58,657 nucleotides of DNA from a virus: positions 1-58,657 of the IMG/VR virus record IMGVR_UViG_3300042691_021605. One strand, given 5' to 3'. The notes under the pieces were generated by a model. That model saw nothing but the letters and a program-made list of their open reading frames with translations, made no database searches and was not told where the DNA came from. The position numbers and the translations under genes are program-made. Below, piece by piece: positions 10,158 to 23,700 of this stretch (positions are counted from its first letter, which is position 1; each line of letters begins with the position of its first letter).

Positions 10158-11684
10158 AAAGTATCAACTACAACTACAACTACAAGTAATAATAAATTTG
10201 AACCTATACCAAGTAGATTTATTGTTTCACCAACAGCAGAATTTAAAGAAGCATTACCTAATGTTATTAAAGCTTTAAATGAGTTGCCAGAAACAATTAA
10301 TCCAATTATAACATCTTCAAGAAGGAGTGAAAGTAATCCAGCTAAAAGTAGATTTAGTAAACCTGGATATAATCCTCATGTTGAAGGTAAGTCATTAGAT
10401 TTAGCTGATGATGAAAAAACATTAAAACTTTGGAATTGGATTGATACATTAGAAGGACAAAAATGGAAAAAAGATAATAATGTAACAATATTAAAAGAAG
10501 ATGATCATTATCATGTTCAATTTAATAATACACCAGCAAAACAATCTATAAAAACAGAAACTAAACCAGCACCTATTATCCCTGTTGTTAAACAAGAACC
10601 TCCAAAAACAACAAAAGAAATAGTTAAAAGTATAAATGTTCCTAAAAAAGCTGAAATAAAAATTACTAAAAGCACAGAAGAAAATACTACAGATAAAGTA
10701 GTTGATTATGTTAAAAAAGCTCCTTGGACAGAACCTTCTAAAATAGTTGATTATTTTACAACTATATATGATACTAAACAAAGAAGTCAAGGTGAAAATT
10801 TAAAAGAAGAACCTAAAATTAAAACTCCAGTTGTAAATATAACTAATAAAGATAAAGTAAAATTAGGAACTAGTTATAAAGATTCTAATGGTTTAGTATA
10901 TGGTAAAAGTGTTGTTGATATGTCAAATGGAATAAATGTTACTTATCAACCTAGAAATGAAAAATCTAAAAATAGAACTGATATAAATAATGCAATTATG
11001 ATTTCTGATTATTTATATGATATGGATTTTACAGATAATACAAATCATGAACATGCTCAAAATAATTTAAATAAATTAAAATCAGGTAAAACAACTCAAA
11101 AATTTGTTACAGTAAGAGAACCTTCTAAAACTAAAGGAGAATTTATAGTTAAAGTTAAAAAAGTATCTGATTTAACAGATAAAGACTTTAAAGATAATAA
11201 TATATATAGACAGTCTTATGCTAAATTAAGTGATTTAGATATTTCAAAAGATGGTAAAAAAATTAAATTAACTAATTATGCTAAAAAATTAAAAGCAGCT
11301 TTATTTGTTAATCAAGGATTACCTTTCTTTGGAGAAGGAGATAACAATTTAAGATTACCTGGTGGAAAAGGTAATTATGGAAAATATCAAAACTTATCAG
11401 AATTAAAACAGTTTGGACCTTATTTAGGGGGAACTGTAACTATTATATCAGATGATGGTAAAATAGTTAAAAAAATTACTGGAGGAGTTGGAGATATTGT
11501 AGAAGAAGCTCAAAGAATTAAAAAGCAAACAGGAGGTAAAGAAGTATATTTTTTACAATCTGATGCTGGTAGTATGAATGTTAAAGCATTTGCTAAAAAT
11601 AATAAAATAAGTAAAAGTCAATTAGGAATACTTAGAAATTTAGAACCTCAAGCTGGGGCAGCTGAAATTCTATTAAATAAATAA
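10119..11684 (+). CDS. -1 frame extension with M15-type peptidase domain (frameshift product)
   Basis: This frame adds 521 codons to the 724-aa protein by the -1 shift at 10119. The only internal start candidate, TTG at 10284, would cut into the domain, because coding-like sequence (PSRFIVSPTAEFKEALP) lies before it. The domain has TSSRRS, then H804-x2-G-x3-D811 and H847-Y-H849 (fusion numbering), the Zn-ligand layout of M15/VanY-type D,D- or L,D-peptidases. A virion-associated peptidoglycan hydrolase is therefore inferred. A Thr-rich linker (six Thr) joins it to the carrier. The C-terminal 250 residues (motifs LPGGKGNYGKY, YFLQSDAGSMN) are unassigned. If no frameshift occurs, a 466-aa protein from TTG would be the alternative. 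Confidence 0.7.
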   Translation, partial: AESRAEKVVNPPAKVSTTTTTTSNNKFEPIPSRFIVSPTAEFKEALPNVIKALNELPETINPIITSSRRSESNPAKSRFSKPGYNPHVEGKSLDLADDEKTLKLWNWIDTLEGQKWKKDNNVTILKEDDHYHVQFNNTPAKQSIKTETKPAPIIPVVKQEPPKTTKEIVKSINVPKKAEIKITKSTEENTTDKVVDYVKKAPWTEPSKIVDYFTTIYDTKQRSQGENLKEEPKIKTPVVNITNKDKVKLGTSYKDSNGLVYGKSVVDMSNGINVTYQPRNEKSKNRTDINNAIMISDYLYDMDFTDNTNHEHAQNNLNKLKSGKTTQKFVTVREPSKTKGEFIVKVKKVSDLTDKDFKDNNIYRQSYAKLSDLDISKDGKKIKLTNYAKKLKAALFVNQGLPFFGEGDNNLRLPGGKGNYGKYQNLSELKQFGPYLGGTVTIISDDGKIVKKITGGVGDIVEEAQRIKKQTGGKEVYFLQSDAGSMNVKAFAKNNKISKSQLGILRNLEPQAGAAEILLNK

Positions 11685-11701
11685 TAATTAATTAAAATAA
11701 T

Positions 11702-14700
11702 ATGCCTGATAATAAATTAGATTTTTTATTAAATTATAAAAAACCAATTAGTCAATCAAATTCTAATATTGATTTATTAATAAATAGAAATCAATCTCAA
11801 CAAAAAGTTAATCAAGCTGTTGATGAATTACCTGTATTTCTTAATAATAGAGAAGATCTAACATTAGATCCAAATAAATATGAAACTAGATTTCAAACAG
11901 AATTTACAGATGCTGTTAATTCTTTTAGAAGAGGTATAGATCAAACACAAATATCAAATTATCAAGGTAAATTAGATGCTCATCAAGAAGTTATTGATGA
12001 TAATGTAGATAAAAAAAATAAATTAATTGATTTACATAAACAAGGTAAAATAAATAGTTTAATACTAGGAGCAGAACTTCAAAAAATTGAACAAGAAAAT
12101 AATAAAGCTTTTACTGAAATAAGTAAATATCAATCTGATATTGAAGATAATAAATTAGAAATGCAGGATGAATATGTTTCTAAAATGTATCAGATGAAAG
12201 AAGCTCTTGTTCAAGCTAAAGGTGGAGATGCAGGTTTATGGGAATCTATTAAATATACAATGCCTTCTACTGCTGGTAGTTCAGCTAGTTTAATGGGACA
12301 ACAAATAGCAGCTACTTGGGGTACAGGATTAATTAAAAAAATTATTACATCAGCTGGAGCTGGAGCTATTGGGGGTCCATTAGGAGAAGCAATTGCTGTT
12401 GGTGGAACTATATTAACAACTGCTGCTTTAATAGGTAATAGTAGATACCAAGAAACAATGGCTGAAATTGGAGGTCAATTAGAACAAAACCAACAAAAAT
12501 TATTAGAAAACTGGCAAGAACAAAATCCAGGATTAGAACCTGATGAAGAAGTTTTAAGACAAATTAGAATGGCGGCTAGAAAAGGTAAGGATGAAATGTT
12601 CAAAGAACAAATGATGCTTGGTTTTTGGGATGGTGCTCAAGCTTTATTAGCTCCAGGTTCTAAAGTTTTAGGAGCTTTTAAAACTGGTAGAAAATTAGAA
12701 AAAGCTGTTGAAAAAATTACTGATTATAACAAATATACAAGAGCTGGTAGTACATTAGGTAAATTCTATATAGGACAAAAATCAGAAGGTTTTGAAGAAG
12801 GTTTTCAATATGCTACTAGTAAAAGACAAGAAGATGCTGCTTTAGGATTAGGTTTATATGAGAATAAAGATTTCATGACTAATTTATTAACAGATAGTTA
12901 TGATACAGTTAGTTCTATGGATTTTGGACCATTTAAAGGAGATGGTAGATATGCTGATGATAAAGAATTTCAATTTTCTGTTAAATCTGGTGAGTTATTA
13001 TCAATGTTACCAGGAGCAGTTGCTACTGCTAAAAGTATGTATGATGATATAAGTACTTATAGAAAAACTAATAAAGAACTTCAGCAATCAGGAATAGCTA
13101 ATCCAGAAGATAAGTTTTTTAAATTAAAAGATCAAATATATGTTAGACATTTTGATAATAATACTGTTTCTTATCTATTAGAAGGAGTTAGAAATTTAGG
13201 TAATCAAAAAAATGAAAAAGGTATTCCTTATTTAAATGAAACTGAAGTACAAGCTGAAACTAAAAATATTCAAGAAGCTTTTGATAAGTATTTAGAAGTA
13301 TCAAAACATATAGAAGATATTATACCAGAAGGTAGATTTAATATTAAATATTCACCAGAACAAGTTGTAAAAATAGCAGCATTAAAATCAGAGTTATTTC
13401 ATAGTTCTATGAATTTAACAAGATATGCTCATAAGTTTCCAACTATAGAAACTGTAAGTAATATTAATAACCTTATAAAACATAATGAAAATTTAATTAA
13501 AGAAATACAAAGTACTTTAAATTCAGATTATACTTTAAGAAATGTTTATCATTTAAATGATAGATTATCTTTAGCTCAAAATAAGTTAACAGAATTAAAT
13601 GATTTAAAAAAACAATTTTTAGAAGGTTCTAATTTAGAAGAAAAAGATATTCCTGAAATTAATTCAGTTGAAGAATCTAATAAAAATAAAGAATATGTAA
13701 TTAATGATTTAAATTTATCTGAAGAGAAAAAAAAATATGAAGAATTATTAAAAGTTAAAGATAATGAAACATTAGATATATGGTTTGATAATTTTATTAA
13801 AAAACAAAAAACTAAAAAGAAAGAAATAACTAAACAAGAATCTAAAATTAAATTAGCTCAAGAAACTGATGTTAATTTATTTGCTCAAGATGTTTTTAAT
13901 AAAGTTAAAGATCCAGCAGCTGAAGAAAATATTGAATTTTATAATGCTAATAAAGAAGCTATTGATAAACAAATAGCAATTTTACAAGCAGCAAAAGATA
14001 AAAAAGCAGTTAAAGATGTATTTGGAGATCCTATTGATGAAGAAGAACCAGAAGATTTTGATAACATAGATTATAATAAAGTAGCTAAAGTTAAATCTGA
14101 TGAAAAAGAAGGTAAGAAAGCTGAAACAGTTAATAAAACTGAATTAGGTTGGGATGGAGATATATTTATTATTCAAGGAGAAAAATATGGTATTGTAGAT
14201 TTAAATGGTGATGTTTATACTTTAAAAAATATTAAGACTAATTTTGAAATCTATGTTAAAGCTAAAGATTTAAATTATTTTAAAGGAATAGCTCAATATC
14301 CTTCACAAGAAAGATTATTTAGATTTACTGAAAACTCTGATAATATAGAAGATTATGAATTAGCTGCTATAACTAAAAGAAATAATCCTGAATTATATAA
14401 TGAATTATTAGATTTACAAGAAAATGAATTAAATAAAGATGGATTAAATGCTAGACAAACTGATGAAGAAGATTCTATTTACTTTGTTTTAGTTGATAAA
14501 AATCATAATCCTGTATTAGTAGATGGTGTTAAGTTATTTTCTTATATGACTAGACCTGAAAGATATACTAAGAAAGAATTAAATGTTACTGAAGAAGATG
14601 TTGAAAAACTAAAAGAAAATAGAGAATTAATTTTAAATAGTAATGATATATTATTTTTTAATGTTATAGATAAATCTGATGGTACTTTAGGATTTGAAAG

Positions 14701-17700
14701 TAAAGATGATAATGAAAGAGTATCTAAACCTGTTGTAGGAACTATTTATGATAATATTAATGAAGTAGAGTTAGAAGTAGTAACTTTAAATGCTAGTACT
14801 AATCCAGAAAATACTTATGGATTTTTAAGTAAATTACCTGGCAAGATAGCTTCTTTAGGTAGATTATATGCTATATTTAAAAATCAAGCTGTAGATTTAA
14901 TTCCTAGAACATTAAATGATAAAGAAATAAATAAAATAGCTGAATTACTTTTAGATAAATTAAATAATAAACCGGATATTTCCAAAGAAATAGAAAAATT
15001 AATATTCTTTGGTTATGGTAGAAAAGAAGAAAATCCTACTAGAGTTGCTGTATCAAAAGGTATTTTATATTTAGGTAATGATATTACTATGAATAAAAAT
15101 AACTTTGATATAGAAGTTGTTAAACAATTTTTAAAAGATTCTGGTAAAAAAGTTACTGTTAATAAATCATATTTAGAATCTAATAAAAAGTTTAAAGATA
15201 TATTTGGTGTAGAACATAAATCTTATCAAAGTTATTTATTAACTGGAGAAAATAGATTATATGGAACAGATTTAAAAGATAAAGGAGAAGGTCAATTATT
15301 AAATCAATATTTAATTTATAATCCTACTCCTAATAAGAATATGAATAAATTAACTTCTAGTTTACCTGAAGTTAATACTGAAGCTAAAGAAGATTCTACT
15401 GATGTTTTAAATACACCTAGTCAGGTTAATCCTGACAGTTCTACTACAGAAGATAAAAAAACTGATATAAAAAGAAAATTAGATATAGCTAATAATGAAT
15501 ATGATTTAATTAATTATGCTCGTCCAGGAGCTCCTAATAGAACACTAGATGAACAAATTGAAATTATAAAAAATCTAAATAAAGAATTAGCTGCTTTAGA
15601 AACTAAAGATGGATCATATACAGCAAATGCTAAAGCTGTAATTGAAGCTGCTAAAAGTAAAACTGCTGAAGAAAAACCTGCTAAAAAAACTTTTGAAAAC
15701 AAAAAAGATACTGAAGGTTTAACAAGATTAGCTTCTATATCAAAAGATAAAAGAGAATTAACTAAAGAAGAAATTGATTGGTTTGTAAGTAAATTTCCTA
15801 ATATTCCTATTGAAATAGTTAAAGGATTAATTGAAGCTAAATCATTAGGTCAATTTTTACAATCAGGTAAAGTATTATTATCTGATAAAGCTACTTATGG
15901 TACTTTATATCATGAGGCTTTCCACGTTGTTACTCAATTATATTTAACTAAAAAAGAAATTGATAATTTATATGCTGAAGCTTTAAAGAATAATCCTGGT
16001 AAAACTAGATTAGAATTAGAAGAAATATTAGCTGAAGATTTTATTAATTATAAAGAAACAGGACAAGTACTAAAAGGTGCTCCTACAAGAAATACTTTAT
16101 TTAGAAGACTTGTAAATTTTGTAAAAGATTTATTACAACTTTCAGCTAAAGATATTAAAGATGTTTATAGAAGAATTGATACAGGTTATTACACTAATAA
16201 AAAAAGAATTAATAATCAAGAATTTGGAACATTAAATAAACTTGCTGATAAAACAGAACAAGAAACTAAAGAAATATTAGATGGTTTTACAGCTATGTTT
16301 TTTAAAATATTAAAAACTAATGAGAAAACAACTTTAGATGCTTATAAATATAAAGATGCTGTTTTAAATGTAATTTTTAATAGATTTAATGCTTTATATA
16401 AAGATAATCCTGAGAATGAAACTTTTTATTATATATTAGATAATTTTGAAACAATAGCTAATACTTGGGTTAAGAAAATGAATTCATTAGGAGCTGGATT
16501 AAAAGAATACAATGTTATAATTGAAAATAAAACTATTAGTGAAGAAGATGAAGGAACTGATACTAGTGTTGTTTCTGAAGAAGAAAAATCTAGACAAGAT
16601 AATGGTTATACAGAAGCTAACTTAACTTCAGTTAAATCTAAAATGTTTAATTCAACTAAATTTCTTATTAGAGGTTTAGTTCAAGTAGATAAAGAGGGTT
16701 CTGAAAAATTATCTTCAATAGGTTTACCTATTCCTGTAGATTTTGATAAAACATATTCATACTTATTAAAAAACTTAGTTGGATTAGGAAATGATTATGA
16801 AGTTTATTATAATAAACTAACTGAATTAGCTAAAGAAAAACCAGAACTTAATCAATTAAAAGATGTTTTAAAAGCTCCTAATCAAATAGAAAATTTACAT
16901 ACTGTACTTCAACAAACTCAATTTGTTCAAGATTTTAATAAAAATAAAGTAGTAAGTTATATTACTCTTATTGAAGAAGAAGGTAAAAAGATTTATTTAA
17001 TAGATGCTACAAAACAAGCTGTTTCTGAAGGAATTAAAGATAAATGGGCAGCTAATTTAAAAAGTATAAGTAAACAAAATAATGAAGGTAAATTAATTAT
17101 AAATTTAGAGTCTTTAAAAGGTTCAAATAACGTAGAATATTTAGCTAAATTAGGATTAGTATTTTCACCTGAAACAATAAAAAAAATAGAGAAATCTGAA
17201 GATTTTAATAATGCTGTTCAAGCTGTAAGAAATTATTTAATTAAAAATAATGGAAATGTAACTACATTATTTGAAGATAGAGATATTAAGAATAGAATTA
17301 ATACCTTAGCTTTCCTAGAATCTGAATTTACTCCAGATACTATTGAATTAAGTTATATGAATTCTGAAAATAAAACTGTTTATAGTATTGCTTATAATAA
17401 CTATTTATCAGCTTTAAAAAATAAAATAAATAATTCAGATAACTTAGCTGATTTATATGCTAAAGTTCCACACTTACAATCAGTAACTTCAGAAAATTCT
17501 TATTGGATAAGTAAGTTATTTGATGCTAATGGTAAAAGAGATAAATCTGTTAATATAGATTTAAATCTACAAGATGGTTTAAAGAATAAAGATACTGAAA
17601 CAGGAACTAGTACTTCTGGTTTAACTATTGGAGATAAATTAGTTCAAGAAATTAATAGTACTTTATTAAATGGATTAACTAGTTTTATTAGAGCTTCTGA

Positions 17701-20700
17701 TAAAGCTACTGAACATACAATTAGTTTATCTGGAGTTAATAAATTACCTATTGATTTAGATGAGTTTAAAGATGGTTTTGATATTGATGAACTTAAAGAA
17801 ATATTTCAAGGTTATTTTCAATCTGAATTTAAAAGAATTGCTTTATTTAAAATTAATAAATTAGGTTCTGATATTGACCAATATAATAAATCTGGAGATA
17901 AATGGACTACATTTAGTTTCATTAGTTCTGAATTAAAAGATAAACTTAAAGAAGAAATTAATAAAATAAAATCAGAAGATTTAGATACTGAACAATTAAA
18001 TGATAGATTAAATACTGTAGCTGAAACTTATTATGATGATATAGATGCTGAAGTTATTGAATTTTTTAATAACTATTTAATTAAACAAAAAGCTCAATTA
18101 GCAGAAAATAAAATAACTTTAGATTCAGGTATTTCATCTGAATTGAAAGGAGCTAAAATAACTAAGTTAGAACAAGAATTAGAAAATGCTGAATTAAATG
18201 GTTTTGAAACTTTATCAATTTCTAAAAGATTAGATAATGAAAAAGCTAAAAGATTAGATCAATTATTAAGAGCTCTTATAGTTACAGATTTAATTAATAG
18301 TATTGAACAAACTAAAATCTTTACTGGTGATATGGCTTTCTATAAAGATTTATTTAAAAGAATGTCAGGTTTAACTGGAGGTAAAGAGTTTTGTAGAAAT
18401 GATGAATTTTTAAATAACTTCTTAAATAAAAATAATAAAAGATTAGATAAAAAATTAGCTGATGGAAATATTAATGTTACTGTTTTTAGTGATGTTAATT
18501 TACAATCTAATTATTTAAAAACTTATCAAAAAGCTTTAGAAACTTCTGGATTAACTCCTAAAGAAGCTAGTGATTTAATGAAAGCTTATACTGAAATGGA
18601 AGAAGGAGATGGACAAGGTTGGATTACAATGGATGAGTATAGAGAGTTTATGATTAGATTAGGAGATTGGGATAATTTAAAAGAATCTACTTGGGAAAAA
18701 CTTCAAAGAAATGAACCTATAACTTCTGAAGAAATGGTTTATTTTATCTCTAAGAAAGCTCAATACTTTGGTCCTCAAGAATATGATAACCAATTATTTG
18801 CTCCAACTTTTCATAAGTTTTCTTTAATGCCTTTAATTCCAAGTTTAATTAAAGGAACTAATATGGAAGTTCTATTAGAAACTATGCAGAAACCTGAAAA
18901 TCAAACAGGTTATGCTTTATTTAAATCAGGTACTAAAGTAGGAGCAAAAGTAGATAGTAAAGGTGAACCTACTAAATTTTATACTAATACAAATGAAGGA
19001 GAAATTAATACTAAAGATTGGATTAAACAAGTTATTAGTTATGAATACTTAGGATTACAACAAAAATCATCAAAACCGCATGATACAGTAATTTTTGGTA
19101 CTCAGTTTAGAAAATTAGTTTTAAGTAATTTATTTGAATCAGGAGTTGTTAATGAAAATTTTTCAGAAGCTAAAGAATTATTAGAAGAATATAATAAAAT
19201 TATTAATGATTTAATTACTAAAGAGAAAGATAAATTAGTTAAAGAATTAGGATTAAATCCAGCTTTAAATTATGTTTCTGAAGATGCTACTAAATTAGTT
19301 GAGTTATTAAAATCAGAAGCTGAAAACAGAGCTTTACCTGCTAATCTTATAGATAGTTTACAAGTAACTCAAGATACTAAAACTTTAAGATATAAGTTTG
19401 ATAGTATGGTTAATAAAGCTAAGATAGATTCTATGCTTATGTCTATTATTAATTCAAGATTAATTAGACAAAAAATGAATGGTGATGCTTTAATTCAAGG
19501 AGCTTCTTCAGGATTTGAACCTAGAGGTGTTAGAATTAAAGAAGATAATACTTTAAAGTTTTATACTCAAGAGGGACCTGATGGTATAACTACTCATGCT
19601 GAAGTTATGATAGCAATGAATGATAATTATAGACCTTTACTAAATAAATACAATGGAGATTTAGATGCTTTAAATAAAGCTATTGAAGGAGGTAAAGTAG
19701 ATAAAAGATTATTACAAATGATTGGTTATAGAATTCCTACTCAAGGATTAAATTCTATGGATATGCTTCAAGTTAAAAAGTTTCTTCCAGAATCTTCAGC
19801 TACTCTAATAATATTACCAACAGATATAGTTGCTAAATCAGGAGGTGACTATGATATTGATAAAATGAATGTTTTTAGATTTAGTATGTATTTAGATGAA
19901 AAAACAAATGAAGTTAAAATATATAAAAATTCAACTAAAACTACAGAAGAATTATTTACTGATATACAAAATGAAAAATCAAATCTTTCTGAATTAATTA
20001 GAGAAAAAAATGTAATTCTTGATATAGAATATAGTAAAATACAAACTATTAGAGAAAGATTAGCTAAAATAAAAGATTATAAAAAAGCAGATTTAAATGT
20101 ATTATTTAGAGAAAAAGAATATGCTCAGATAGAATTTAATATATTAAAAGATGAAATTTATAGTTTAGTTGAACAATCAAAATTATTAGATAATCCAAAA
20201 TTAATAAATGAAAAAAATAAACTTCTTTTAAAAGAATTAAATATAAAAATACTAAAAAATTTATACAATTCAAATGAATATAATCAAGAATTTATAAAAG
20301 ATATTAGCCAAGAAAAAATAGAAGAAATTAATAATAAGTTAAAAGAATTATTTGAAAAAATGACTCTTTTAAGTAATATTAAAAGTACAATTAATGATAA
20401 ATTAATAACATTTAATTTAGAAAAAACAGCTAAAAAAATTAAAACAAGAGAAATAAAAGAAAAAACTCTTGAAAAATTATTAGATTTTTCTGAAAGAATA
20501 AATGAATCTTTACAAAGAAAAGAAGATTTATATAGAGATATGTTTAATTGGAAAGAAGGTAAAACTAATAGATTAATTGAAATATCAACTAAAATATTAC
20601 AACATCCAAGTAATTTTAATGCTTTAACTATTCCTAATAGTACTAAGATATTAACAGATTTAGTTGCTGAAATTAGATGGATAGAACATGTTAATGACAA

Positions 20701-23700
20701 ACCTGAATATAAAGGAACTATTGAAGATTATGAAAAATCTACAAAAAATGAATTAAAAAATATTAAATATATAGAACAATTAATGCTATCAACTAAAACC
20801 AAACAATTTCAAAAGCTTATGTTAGCTAAAGATATGATTGGTGTAGCTGCTGTTCAAAATACAGCTCATATAATTGCTCAATTAGCTGGATTAACTTTAA
20901 ATAAAACTTATATTGTTAAAACTAAAGAAGGTAAAAAAATAGAAAAAAATAGACATATAAGTTTTAAACATCATACAGGTCCAAATAATACAATGGATTT
21001 AGGTAAAACTTTTGATGTTAATGGTAAAAATAAAATATCAGAAGTTATATCTCAGATTATAAATGCTACTGTAGATGCTGCTAGAGATCCGTTTTTAATT
21101 GATTTAAATATGGATTTAACTACTTTAGGAACTTATGCTTATTTAATAAGAATAGGAGTTCCTTTTGATACAGTTGTTTATTTTATGAAACAACCTATTA
21201 TATCTAAATATTTAAAATCTTTGTCTATTAATCAATCTGAATTTTTAGGTTTAAATAATCAAGAAGCTAAAGGTAAAGCTTTAGCAGAAGCTAAAAATGA
21301 ATTTATATTAGATGATGCAGAATATGGTAATGAATATCTAGAAACTAAAGTTTATGAAAATGAAGAATTAAAATCTTATTTATCTAAAGATAAACAAGTA
21401 GGAGATGATTTTAAAGCTAATCAATTACATATTTTAAATAAGTTTTTAGAATATCAAGATCAAGCTTCAATGTTATCTGATTCTATTAAAGCTAATAATC
21501 ATGATACTGCTGGATTAGGTAAAAGTTTATATACAAGTTTTATGAAAAGAACTTTAAATGCTAAAGTTAGAGAAGATAATTTTGTAAATAACTTAGAGAA
21601 TTTAGTTAATACTCCTATTGCAGGATTTAATCAAATTGATTTTAGTATAGATGCTTTTAGTCAATTCTATGATAGTTATAGTAATAGAACAATTAAAAAT
21701 AATATTGATAAGATATTAAATAATTTAAAATTATTTAAAGATGAAGATATTATTAAAACTAGAAATTTAATTGAAAATGATTTTATTAATTATGTAGTTC
21801 AAAATTATGGTTATGATAATATTTCTAAATATTCAGAAGAATTATTTAAATCACAATCAGTTGCTAAACAATTATTAAAAATAAAAAATAATCCTGAAAC
21901 AACTTATGAAATTGCTTTATCTAATAATATGTTAGTTAAAGAGTTATTTCCACTAATTAATAAAGTAGGAGATAATAAAGATAACATTAAGATTTATTCT
22001 AGAAAATATGATACTTTTACAGCAGATCAATTAACTGAAGCTTTTAAAGAATTAGAAGAATTAGGTCAACAAGAAAATCAAAGATTATTTGAAGAATCAG
22101 GTAATATAGAAGATTTAAATAAACCTACTTTAGCTAAACAAATAATGGATGTAGGTATTATTCAATCTGGATTAAATAACTCACCTATAACTTATTTAGG
22201 TATTATTCCTTTTGAATATTATAATGAACTTGTAAAAGAAAGTTTTGATAATTTTTATAAAAAAAATGGGGCCCAGGAAATGTATAAATTTGAACAATTA
22301 TTTCAAAGAGAAAATCCTGGAGGTAAACCTAAGAAAGGTTGGATTTATGGAAAGAATTATGATATTAATAGTAAACAAGAATATCAAGTTCCTACAGTTA
22401 TTAATGAACCTGTAGTTACACAAACTAATGAAACAACAGATAATTTTAAAAATAGTTTTGAGTATAATAATTTAAAAGTTGAAACTGATTTTCAATTGTC
22501 AGAAGATCAAGATAATGCTTTAAGACAATTAATAGATTTTATTAAAGATAGAAATAAATCTGTAGTTACATTAGAAGGAGCCGCTGGAACTGGTAAAACA
22601 TCTATTATAGGTTATTTACAAAAATACTTAGGTAGAAGTAATTCATTTGCTTATTTAGCTCCTACACATGCAGCTACTGTTCAATTAGCTTTTAATACAG
22701 CTAAAATAGGAAATAAAGATTTTCCTGCTACATTAGCTAGTGCTATTTCAATAGATCCTAAAACAGGTAGAAATAAATTTAGTGTTAAAATTCAAAAAAG
22801 ATTAGGATTAAATCCTGTTATAGTTGTTGATGAGTCTTCAATGATAGATAATTCTGATATTGATAAATTATTAGAAGCTATTGAAGATATTGGAGGTAAA
22901 TTAATACTAATGGGAGATGAAAAACAAATTCCTAAAGTTAGTATTGTTGATTCATTAACTAAACAATTATCTGGAGCTTTTACAAGATTTGAAAAAATTA
23001 AATTATCTAAAGTTCATAGACAATCAAATAATAAACTTTTAAATATTTTAAATAAAATGAGAGAGCAAATCTCATTTAAATTATTTAAAACTGCTAATTC
23101 AGAAGCTGTTAAATTTGTAAATAAAAGAGAATATAATGAATTATTAGTTAATGATTTATTGACTGATCCTGAAAATACAATGGTTATTAGTTATACAAAT
23201 GACGGTGTTAAAGGAATTAATAACCAAGCTAGAAAAGTTTTAGGAAGAGAAGGAGAAACTCAAGTTGGAGATATTATTGTAGGTTATTTAGGTTATGCTA
23301 GTAAACAAGTTGAAAAATCTGATATTGCTAATAGTATAAATTACACTATAACAAAAATAGAAGCCGATGGTCCTACTAAAATTATAACTGCTAAATCAGA
23401 TAAATTAAATGAATTAGTTAAATTAGGTATAAAAGGTGTAACTAATACTGCAACTACTACTTATTATCAAATGGATGGTAATGATAGTTTACAGTTTGAT
23501 GATTTAACACAAGAAGAATTTGAAATGAATAATGATTTAGTTTCTAATTATTTTAGAGATATAAATAAAGCTAATATAGATTATGCTAATAAACAAATAA
23601 CTTATTTTAGTTATCAAACAATTATAGCTAGTATTTCTGAATCTTTAAGAAAAGTATCTGTAGGTCAAGATTATATTTATAATCCAGAAACAGATAGAAT

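Noticed and set aside
10284-11684. 466-aa gene starting at TTG 10284
   Set aside because: The start would cut into the M15-type domain, no ribosome binding site is evident, and the -1 frame is coding-like from 10119; the frameshift fusion explains it better.
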